From Limnohabitans sp. (lineage in GTDB: Bacteria > Planctomycetota > Phycisphaerae > Phycisphaerales > SM1A02): a stretch of 6,853 bases of DNA. Below the pieces are notes generated by a model that saw nothing but the letters and a program-made list of their open reading frames with translations, made no database searches and had not been told where the DNA came from. The stretch covers positions 1-6,853 of the forward strand of contig JASGCF010000181.1 in the NCBI GenBank assembly GCA_030054275.1. The letters run 5' to 3'. The first letter of the stretch is position 1. Each line of letters begins with the position of its first letter. Positions 1 to 6,229 of the stretch are shown one piece after another. Position numbers and translations under genes: made by a program.

Positions 1-1516
1 TGACTGCCGCAGACATTTCCTCGATACTTGCGGCTTGTCCGCTCGCCACATTCGAAAGTGTTTCACTGGTCGTGGCGAGTGATTGCGTTTCCTTCGCGAG
101 TTCATCTGCACTTGCGCGGACACCATCGATCGAAGTCGATAGACGCTCGCCGAGTTGATTCACAGCACGCGCAATCGCGCCAAACTCGTCCATTCCACGA
201 TCGTTGATGCGCGTCGTAAGTTTCCCCTCGGCAAGTTGCGAGAGCGCGCACACCGTTGCGCGTGCCCGTCGACCAATCGAGCGCGCGAGTGGAATTGCAA
301 GGACCGAGATACACACAACAACTGCAGCCGAGACGCCGACAATCCACCACATCAATGCGCGCACCGGCGCAAGTGCCTCAGCGGCGTCAATCACGCCCAC
401 AATGGCCCATTTCTCACCGAGATACTCCATGGGTCGATATGCGACGAGTGCGCTCTTGTTGGCGTGTGTGACGGTTGCAAACCCAGCGTTTCCTTGGATT
501 GCCGCCGTCGCTTGTTCAGGAAATGCGAAAGCCGATCCAGCGCGGGGACCAGTTTCAAGTCGCGCATTTGTTCGGGTGTTTTGATCAGGACCAATCAGTG
601 TGATTTGGCCCGTATTGCCAAGTCCATCTGCGAGGTTGCAGACTTGGTCTAACTTGTTGATTGGGATTTGGACCGCGACAACGCCGATCGTCTTTCCATC
701 GTCACGAATGGGTGCAGCGAGAAAACCGGCAGCGGCGCCGTAACTTGGTGTGTAGGGCGCGAAGTCGCATGCAGACGCCTTTGCATTTTGCCCATCGAGC
801 GTGCGGCGAACAAGCTGCATGAGGTTTGAATTCGCATAGGGCGCAGCGTGTGCGTTGGTTGCGAAGTCTGTCTCTTTGAAGACGGTGTAGACCGCGGTAC
901 CTCGGTCATCAAACAGGAAGATGTCGTAATAGCCGAACTCTTCCAACAGCGCGCGTAATCGTGGGTGATGCGCTGCGTGTGCACTGTCGTAGGTTGGAGT
1001 TGTGCTCGCAGCATCAAGCGTGTGCTTTTGTCCGATCGGATACGCGTTCGTCACGATGTAGGACTGTTGCAACGCTTGGGCGTTGAGATCTGGCGGCACG
1101 AGTGTTGCGCCGCCCGTCCACGGGATTCCTCCATCGCGGAAGCGCGATGCGAGTTCGCGGTCGTGATGTGCGGCGAGCGACTGTGGATCTGCGGCGAGTT
1201 CTTTGGAAGCGACCGCGAAGCCAGATTCGAACGCGCGCAGTGCATCGCGCGTTGAGGGCTCGCGTGCAATCGACGCGACATGTCCCTGCATGGTGACGAG
1301 CATGTGTTCAATGGCTGCGCCGCGTGAGGCGAGTGCCGCGTCAAATGTCAATCGCTTTTCTTCAAGCACCGTGTCGGTACTGCGAGAGATCGCAGCGAAT
1401 CCAAGAAGTGCGCTGGTGAGAGCGACTGCTGCAACACTTCCCGCAAAGGTACGAATGCCGATCGAGTCGGTGCGGCGCGTGAGCGGGAGGCGGCGAGGTG
1501 TTGTGTCGTGCGTCAT
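1..1516 (-). CDS. Methyl-accepting chemotaxis protein, two-Cache-like sensor, 3' end outside window
   Basis: A membrane chemoreceptor that would sense a ligand outside the cytoplasm and signal to CheA/CheW. My reading from the ATG at 1516 gives 505 unbroken codons to the window edge. Residues 1-23 are a basic cytoplasmic start and about 24-44 a first membrane helix. Residues about 45-385 form a large extracytoplasmic sensor containing GYYDIFLFD (195-203), VYTVFKETDFATN and a second Cache-like module (about 290-380). A second membrane helix follows (about 389-410), then a HAMP domain (about 407-460, with MDEFGAIARAVN). The reading ends in ASIEEMSAAV, the usual start of the methylated signalling helix. 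The cytoplasmic hairpin tip is missing only because the window ends. The ligand is unknown: I do not see the dCache amino-acid-binding motif, so arginine sensing is not supported. An in-frame upstream ATG at 1633 would add 39 residues, but that extension looks unlike coding sequence. No clear ribosome site precedes 1516, and a strong hairpin lies just upstream. Confidence 0.93.
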   Translation of the reverse strand, partial: MTHDTTPRRLPLTRRTDSIGIRTFAGSVAAVALTSALLGFAAISRSTDTVLEEKRLTFDAALASRGAAIEHMLVTMQGHVASIAREPSTRDALRAFESGFAVASKELAADPQSLAAHHDRELASRFRDGGIPWTGGATLVPPDLNAQALQQSYIVTNAYPIGQKHTLDAASTTPTYDSAHAAHHPRLRALLEEFGYYDIFLFDDRGTAVYTVFKETDFATNAHAAPYANSNLMQLVRRTLDGQNAKASACDFAPYTPSYGAAAGFLAAPIRDDGKTIGVVAVQIPINKLDQVCNLADGLGNTGQITLIGPDQNTRTNARLETGPRAGSAFAFPEQATAAIQGNAGFATVTHANKSALVAYRPMEYLGEKWAIVGVIDAAEALAPVRALMWWIVGVSAAVVVCISVLAIPLARSIGRRARATVCALSQLAEGKLTTRINDRGMDEFGAIARAVNQLGERLSTSIDGVRASADELAKETQSLATTSETLSNVASGQAASIEEMSAAV

Positions 1517-1519
1517 GAG

Positions 1520-1547
1520 GATCCCGCGCGATGCGACGCGCGAGATC
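1520..1547 (-). promoter_or_regulatory. Strong hairpin directly upstream of the chemoreceptor start codon
   Basis: Read as minus-strand RNA, GAUC-U-CGCGCG pairs with CGCGCG-G-GAUC around the six-base loop UCGCAU. This gives an 11-bp stem with one U-G wobble. The stem ends 3 nt before the AUG at 1516 and includes the only weak purine-rich stretch (GGGA) that could serve as a ribosome site. The pairing is seen directly. A role in limiting translation is inference. Part of it could be chance in CG-rich sequence, since CGCGCG is self-complementary. Confidence 0.45.
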
Positions 1548-1616
1548 GTGTTCGGCCGGAGACAACTGCGAAATGAGTGCTTGTTTTGTCTCCATGCTCG
1601 ACTGAAGAGAATGGGG

Positions 1617-1637
1617 CGGATGCCGGAGGGCATGCCG
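1617..1637 (-). other. Small hairpin downstream of argJ, no U-tract
   Basis: The inverted repeat ATGCC/GGCAT has a 4-nt loop and is extended by CGG/CCG with a one-base bulge. It lies about 35 nt after the argJ stop codon. The position would suit a transcript end or processing site. No run of U follows on the minus strand, so a factor-independent terminator is not supported. The rest of the 1517-1671 gap holds no convincing promoter; I looked for sigma-70-like and flagellar sigma-28-like boxes. Confidence 0.25.
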
Positions 1638-1671
1638 ACTCTTGTTCTTGCCGCGGCCACGACCGATCAAA

Positions 1672-2916
1672 TCATGTCGTGTACTCGGCGTTCAGTCGCA
1701 CATACTCGGTCGTCAAACCGCACGACAAGAATGTGTCAGAGTTCGCTTCGGCTTCATGACCATCGGTTGCGCCGAGTGATATCTCGATATCCACATGGTT
1801 GCCGTTGAACGCGGCGCGCACAGCATCGCGATCGGCAGGGCATGGCTCGCAGTCGCGGAAGAGAAGTACGCCGCCAACGCGGAGTTCGAGGTCGCTTGGA
1901 CGGAACGCGACTTTCGCGCGTCCAGCAGCAGCAACAATGCGTCCCCAGTTTGGATCGCCCCCAGTAATCGCTGTGCGAACAAGCAAGCTTGAGGCAACTG
2001 TCTCGGCAACCCGCAACGCATCTGCGCGCGACGGAGCACCAGTGACGCGCACGGAGAGCGAGCGCTCGAAACCCTCTCCATCACAGACAATCATCTTGGC
2101 AAGGTCGCATGCCACTTCTCGGAAAGCTCGGGCAAGTACCGCCTCATCACACGCGCCAGCAACCCCAGAGGCGAATGCGAAGACCGAATCGTTGGTACTG
2201 GTGTCACCATCCACGGAAATACGATGGAAACTAGCGTCTGCAGCATGGCGCAACACGCGATCAAGCGTTTGTGCGTCGATCTCCGCATCGGTCGCAAGGA
2301 CAGAGATCATGGTCGCCATATCGGGGCGAATCATCCCAGCGCCCTTCGCGACGCCAGCCACATGGACGAATCGTCCTCCGCTGCAATGGACACGGCGAGC
2401 CGACATCTTTGGTTTCGTATCGGTCGTCATGATCGCGCGGGCGAATGGCTCCAGTGTGCCGCCATCTTCGCTTGACGAAAGATTCGCAGTCATCCGTGCA
2501 ATCTCGGGCACGATCCGATCCATCGGCAGTTGGACTCCGATCACCCCAGTTGAATTGACGAGCACAGATTCGCCCGCTGCACCAAGTGCCATGGCGACTG
2601 CGTCGACCATCTCCTGCGCGTTCGCAAGTCCGCGTGGGCCAGTTGCAGCATTTGCGCAGCCAGAATTCAGGATGAGTGCCGATGCATGTCCGCGCGAATC
2701 TCTGAGGTGGCGGCGCGAAACTTCGATCGGAGCCGCTGCAAACAAGTTGCGCGTAAAGAGCGCGGCTGCAGTTGCTCCGCTCGGCATCGAAAGTAATCCC
2801 AGATCATCACGACCTGCTTTCTTGATCGCCGCGCTTCCAACCGATGCGCGAAATCCCCGCGGCCATTGCAAAGGTGCGGACGAAACGATGTCTGTGACGC
2901 TTGTTGTTGTCGACAT
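1672..2916 (-). CDS. argJ: Glutamate N-acetyltransferase / ornithine acetyltransferase
   Basis: Moves the acetyl group from N-acetylornithine to glutamate, giving ornithine and N-acetylglutamate (cyclic arginine pathway, cytoplasm). Some members also make N-acetylglutamate from acetyl-CoA. The 414 residues match the family's usual length of about 400. Visible motifs: an N-terminal GFRASVGSAAIKKAGRDDL; the oxyanion-hole stretch NSTGVIG (121-127); the self-cleavage site KGAGMIRPDMATM (191-203), with cut expected between Ala201 and the new N-terminal nucleophile Thr202; DGDTSTND (236-243); DPNWGRI (321-327); and the typical C-terminal YVRLNAEYTT. The frame stays open upstream to 2994, but that would overlap the previous gene by 53 nt and adds residues unlike the family, so I place the start at 2916. 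Ribosome-site strength is poor: GAGAGG lies 19 nt upstream, right after the previous stop codon. It follows argH(A) by 25 nt and is probably co-transcribed, perhaps translationally coupled. With an N-acetylglutamate-synthase domain next door, it may be the monofunctional kind (inference). Confidence 0.96.
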   Translation of the reverse strand: MSTTTSVTDIVSSAPLQWPRGFRASVGSAAIKKAGRDDLGLLSMPSGATAAALFTRNLFAAAPIEVSRRHLRDSRGHASALILNSGCANAATGPRGLANAQEMVDAVAMALGAAGESVLVNSTGVIGVQLPMDRIVPEIARMTANLSSSEDGGTLEPFARAIMTTDTKPKMSARRVHCSGGRFVHVAGVAKGAGMIRPDMATMISVLATDAEIDAQTLDRVLRHAADASFHRISVDGDTSTNDSVFAFASGVAGACDEAVLARAFREVACDLAKMIVCDGEGFERSLSVRVTGAPSRADALRVAETVASSLLVRTAITGGDPNWGRIVAAAGRAKVAFRPSDLELRVGGVLLFRDCEPCPADRDAVRAAFNGNHVDIEISLGATDGHEAEANSDTFLSCGLTTEYVRLNAEYTT

Positions 2917-2941
2917 GGCCTGGGCTTTCAGTACGCCTCTC

Positions 2942-4822
2942 TCACTTCCCGCTATCGGGAAGCACGGTGTCGTGCACCAACGCGATCTCGTCACAGTTGG
3001 TGTTTTTCGGGCAATTCGCGCAGTCTTTGGTCACCTTCTCGGGAAGCGAGTTGATCGACACGCGTCGGAAACTGCACTTCTCGAAGAAGTCGGGTGCGCG
3101 CGTGAGTACGAAAAGTTTGTCGATGTGGAGCTGCGCAGCGACCTGCTGGAAGTGGCGCACAAGTCCTTGGCCGATCCCTCGGCCTTGGAACTCGGTGTGT
3201 ACACCAAGTGAGCGAATCTCTGCCAAGTCTGGTGTGTAGATCCAAAGCGCAGCACATCCGACCACCCGTCCATCGACGACGGCAACGCCGAAGTCGAGGA
3301 TTGCTTTCATGATGTCCTCGCGCGAGCGCGGTAGATTTTCACCGTGCTGCGCCCAGTAATCGACGAGGTACACAATCGCGTCAAGGTCATCCATGCGCGC
3401 TTGGCGGAACTCCACTTCACCTGCGCCCGCTGGAATCGCGCGCTCGCGCAGCATGCGGCGCACGCGTTCGATGGCGCTCTCAACAGCCTTCGGGCCAGTA
3501 CCGCCCGTGACACCGCGCTTTTCAAGCGTCGCACTCACGGTGAGTTGGGTGTACACATCATTATTTGCACGAGGTGCCTGCTCGCGGATGACATCAAGTG
3601 GTAGTTCTTCGAGCGACGAGTCCGCTTCGATCGCCTTGCGCACCAACCGTCCGGCCTGGTGATGCGCCTCGCGGAAGGGAACGCCAAGGCGCACGAGATA
3701 ATCCGCGAGATCTGTCGCGTTGGTGTAGCCCTCGGCTGCGGCGAGCAGCGCATTTTCTCGGTTGATTTTGATCCCAGCCACCATCGGCGGAAGGATGCGC
3801 AAGCACATCGACAACTGCCGCATCGCATCAAAGAGCGGCTCTTTGTCTTCCTGCAAGTCCTTGTTGTAGGCCATCGGAAGGCCTTTCACAGTGACAAGCA
3901 GCGTGACAAGGTTTCCAATCTGACGGCCGGTTTTCCCGCGGAAAAGCTCCAGTGCATCCGGATTCTTCTTCTGCGGCATGAGCGAACTTCCCGAGGTGAA
4001 CGCGTCGGGGAGTTCGACAAGCGATGCTTCGCTCGTTGCGTAGAAGATCAGGTCTTCTGCAAATCGCGAAAGATGCACGGCGCAAATCGCGCATGCGGAC
4101 AGTGTTTCGATGACAAAATCGCGATCGCTCACCGCGTCGAGTGAGTTTGCCGTGGGTGCACGGAAGCCCAGATCCTTCGCGAGTTGTTCACGATCAATTG
4201 GATATGCGGTACCCGCAAGCGCACCGGAACCGAGTGGTGACATCCGCACTCGCTTGAGTGCGTCAGAGATTCGCTCGAGATCGCGTCGGAACATCTCGAC
4301 ATAGGCCAGGCACCAGTGCGCAAACAAAATGGGTTGCGCCCGCTGCAAGTGCGTGTAACCAGGAAACGGCGTTGTCTTCTCGCGCTCTGCGAGATCGACC
4401 AACGCATTCATCGCTGCTTTCAATTCCGATTGACGAAGGCGAAGTTGACGCGCGGTCCACAAGCGCAGATCAGTTGCGACCTGATCGTTGCGGCTGCGGC
4501 CCGTGTGCAACTTTTTCCCAAGGTCGCCAACGCGCGCGATGAGTTGGCGTTCGACCCACGAGTGCACATCTTCATCTGCCGCCTCAAAAATTGATGACGG
4601 ATCATTTCGTGCAAGATCAAGAATGGCATCAAGTGCTGCCTCGAGTTCGCGTTGCTCGTCGGCATTGATGACTCCTGCACGCATGATCGCTTTCGACCAT
4701 GCGACAGAGCCCTCAATGTCTTCACGAACAAGCGCGCGATCGAATGGCAGCGAGTCGTTGAATTCGCGGAACAAATCATCGGCTTTGCCTTCAAGTCGGC
4801 CAGCCCAGATAGCAGTGGTCAT
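2942..4822 (-). CDS. argH(A): Fused argininosuccinate lyase and N-acetylglutamate-synthase-type GNAT domain
   Basis: The 626-residue protein has two parts. Residues 1 to about 460 are a full argininosuccinate lyase, which splits argininosuccinate into arginine and fumarate: HTGRSRNDQVATDLRLW (106-122), GYTHLQRAQP with the likely general-base His158, SPLGSGALAGTAYPIDRE, and the GSSLMPQKKNPD signature (278-289) carrying the catalytic Ser. Residues about 468-626 are a GNAT acetyltransferase: GENLPRS (494-500), EIRSLGV (535-541), acetyl-CoA loop QGRGIG (546-551), FVLTRAPDFF (571-580), and a C-terminal DCANCPKNTNCDEIALV. This set matches stand-alone short N-acetylglutamate synthases, so the domain probably acetylates glutamate, the first pathway step. 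ArgH(A) fusions are known from marine gammaproteobacteria such as Moritella and Vibrio. Oddities: the usual G-F after FFEK reads C-S-F (583-585), and three Cys cluster at 601, 604 and 610. The start follows argG by 54 nt with no clear ribosome site. Confidence 0.95.
   Translation of the reverse strand: MTTAIWAGRLEGKADDLFREFNDSLPFDRALVREDIEGSVAWSKAIMRAGVINADEQRELEAALDAILDLARNDPSSIFEAADEDVHSWVERQLIARVGDLGKKLHTGRSRNDQVATDLRLWTARQLRLRQSELKAAMNALVDLAEREKTTPFPGYTHLQRAQPILFAHWCLAYVEMFRRDLERISDALKRVRMSPLGSGALAGTAYPIDREQLAKDLGFRAPTANSLDAVSDRDFVIETLSACAICAVHLSRFAEDLIFYATSEASLVELPDAFTSGSSLMPQKKNPDALELFRGKTGRQIGNLVTLLVTVKGLPMAYNKDLQEDKEPLFDAMRQLSMCLRILPPMVAGIKINRENALLAAAEGYTNATDLADYLVRLGVPFREAHHQAGRLVRKAIEADSSLEELPLDVIREQAPRANNDVYTQLTVSATLEKRGVTGGTGPKAVESAIERVRRMLRERAIPAGAGEVEFRQARMDDLDAIVYLVDYWAQHGENLPRSREDIMKAILDFGVAVVDGRVVGCAALWIYTPDLAEIRSLGVHTEFQGRGIGQGLVRHFQQVAAQLHIDKLFVLTRAPDFFEKCSFRRVSINSLPEKVTKDCANCPKNTNCDEIALVHDTVLPDSGK
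2945..2962 (-). other. Perfect 7-bp hairpin at the argH(A) stop / argJ leader
   Basis: CTTCCCG and CGGGAAG pair perfectly around a 4-base loop. The hairpin covers the last codons of argH(A), and the TGA follows directly. It lies 28 nt before the argJ start. No U-tract follows, so it is not a standard terminator. It could affect coupling of argJ translation to argH(A), or mRNA processing. The structure is seen; any role is inference. Confidence 0.3.
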
Positions 4823-4876
4823 CTGTCGGAACTTTCGGTCAGTGTGCGAGCGCGAGTATGAGCAAAGCAGCGTGCA

Positions 4877-6190
4877 TCAGGCGTGTTGCTTTGTGGTTGA
4901 AGAGCCGCATCCGGTTCCGCAAGATCCTGTGGGCTTGTTGGCGGCTGCGATTTTCGTCGCATCCGGATTGAGCCCGAGCAATGCACGAATACGCAGCGGC
5001 AAACTGAAGAGACGAATGAACCCTTCGCTGTGCTTGTGGTCGTAGACCTCGTCTTCGCCGAATGTCGCGAATCCGTGGTGAAAGAGCGAGTTCGGAGAAC
5101 GGCGCTTCACAGCCTCCGCGCGACCCTTGTAGCAACGCACGACGACATCGCCATCGAGTACCTGCGCAATCGCTTCAAACGACGCCCACATGGCTTCGCG
5201 CGTTGGGCTAAACCAAGTTCCGTTGTAGATGATCTTCGCGAAATCAAGTGCAAGTTTCTCGCGGAAATGCAGCGTCTCGCGATCAAGGACAAGTTGTTCA
5301 AGGCCGCGCACCGCCTCCATGAGAATCGTCCCGCCTGGTGTTTCATAGACGCCGCGACTCTTCATTCCGACAAGTCGGTTCTCGCAGATATCCACGCGAC
5401 CAACCCCGTTGCGGCCGCCGATTTTGTTGAGTTCCGTGAGCAACGCGACCGGATCCATCGGCTTTCCGTTGAGTGCGGTCGGGCGACCCTTCGAGAATGA
5501 CAGCATGACATCCTCGTATTGGTCGGGCGCATCCTTCGGGCTGACCGAAATCATCCAGACATCTTCTGGTGGCGCATTCCACGGGTCTTCGAGTTCGCCG
5601 CCTTCGTGGGAAATGTGCCACATGTTTGCGTCGCGCGAGTAGATCTTTTCAGCGCTCGCCGCGCATGGAATGTTGCGTTCTTTGAGATATGCAAGCATCG
5701 CCTCACGACTCTTGAGATCCCAGATGCGCCACGGCGCGATGACTGGAAGTTGCGGCGCGAGCGACGCGTAGGTCGCTTCAAAACGCACTTGATCATTGCC
5801 CTTTCCTGTACAGCCGTGGCAAAACGCGTCGCATCCTGTTGCGAGCGCGACTTCCACCTGCGCACGCGCGATGATTGGTCGCGCAATGGATGTTCCCATC
5901 AGGTAACGACCCTCGTAGACCGAACCCGAAATGCACATCGGGAAGACAAACTCTTCCATGAATTGCTTCTTGAGATCGACGATCACGCATTCCACGGCGC
6001 CGGTTCGCTTTGCCTTCTCTTCGATACCTTCGAGTTCGCGCGCGCCTTGTCCGACATCGGCAACACACGCAACAACTTGGCAGCCGTAGGTTTCGACGAG
6101 CCATGGAATGATGCACGATGTATCCAAGCCACCGCTGTAGGCGACACAGACTTTCTTCGGACGAAATGCAGACTTTGTTGTATTCGACAT
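4877..6190 (-). CDS. argG: Argininosuccinate synthase
   Basis: Joins citrulline and aspartate using ATP to give argininosuccinate, AMP and pyrophosphate (seventh pathway step, cytoplasm). The 437 residues lie within the bacterial range of roughly 400-450. The nucleotide-binding P-loop AYSGGLDTS is at 17-25. SVYEGRYLMGTSIARP (90-105) and HGCTGKGNDQVRFE (125-138) are classic substrate- and ATP-contacting stretches. The synthetase core continues through IGGRNGVGRVDICENRLVGMKSRG (about 257-280) and GFIRLFSLPLRIRAL. After about residue 405 comes a poorly conserved tail containing GSCGTGC (422-428), which may be lineage-specific. The start at 6190 is backed by AGAAGG 10 nt upstream and by the P-loop position. 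The gene follows argF by 39 nt and precedes argH(A) by 54 nt, so it sits between the enzymes making its substrate and using its product. The last base of its stop codon is the A of a possible 12-codon ORF. Confidence 0.97.
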   Translation of the reverse strand: MSNTTKSAFRPKKVCVAYSGGLDTSCIIPWLVETYGCQVVACVADVGQGARELEGIEEKAKRTGAVECVIVDLKKQFMEEFVFPMCISGSVYEGRYLMGTSIARPIIARAQVEVALATGCDAFCHGCTGKGNDQVRFEATYASLAPQLPVIAPWRIWDLKSREAMLAYLKERNIPCAASAEKIYSRDANMWHISHEGGELEDPWNAPPEDVWMISVSPKDAPDQYEDVMLSFSKGRPTALNGKPMDPVALLTELNKIGGRNGVGRVDICENRLVGMKSRGVYETPGGTILMEAVRGLEQLVLDRETLHFREKLALDFAKIIYNGTWFSPTREAMWASFEAIAQVLDGDVVVRCYKGRAEAVKRRSPNSLFHHGFATFGEDEVYDHKHSEGFIRLFSLPLRIRALLGLNPDATKIAAANKPTGSCGTGCGSSTTKQHA

Positions 6191-6200
6191 GATCTTTGAA

Positions 6201-6206
6201 CCTTCT
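6201..6206 (-). promoter_or_regulatory. Ribosome binding site of argG
   Basis: AGAAGG on the minus strand lies 10 nt before the argG ATG. It is the clearest Shine-Dalgarno sequence in the window; the other start codons here lack one at normal spacing. It supports the 6190 start. Confidence 0.6.
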
Positions 6207-6209
6207 CTG

Positions 6210-6223
6210 TGAAGCGAACTTCA
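6210..6223 (-). other. Short hairpin in the argF-argG gap
   Basis: Minus-strand RNA UGAAG-UUCG-CUUCA forms a 5-bp stem with a UUCG loop, 6 nt after the argF stop codon and just ahead of the argG ribosome site. The closing pair is G-C rather than the extra-stable C-G seen in classic UUCG loops, so the stem is modest. It may be a minor processing or coupling element, or chance. Confidence 0.25.
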
Positions 6224-6229
6224 GCTCTG

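Noticed and set aside
1517..1633. A longer chemoreceptor start at the in-frame ATG at 1633
   Set aside because: The 39 added residues look unlike coding sequence, and the short basic start at 1516 leads naturally into the first membrane helix. Not fully excluded.
1617..1637. Factor-independent terminator after argJ
   Set aside because: The stem is short and has no following U-tract on the transcribed strand.
2917..2994. A longer argJ N-terminus starting at 2994
   Set aside because: The added 26 residues do not resemble ArgJ and would overlap argH(A) by 53 nt; the family's N-terminus fits the 2916 start.
1799..3211. A 470-codon open frame on the plus strand
   Set aside because: It is antisense to argJ and the end of argH(A), crosses both genes, is rich in Ala/Ser/Arg/Thr/Pro with no recognisable motif, and is explained by GC-biased codons of the real genes.
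4488..5045. A 185-codon plus-strand frame across the argG/argH(A) junction
   Set aside because: It spans two confident genes on the other strand and has no domain-like sequence.
5519..6199. A 226-codon plus-strand frame antisense to argG
   Set aside because: No family motif and complete overlap with a highly conserved gene, so it is a shadow frame.
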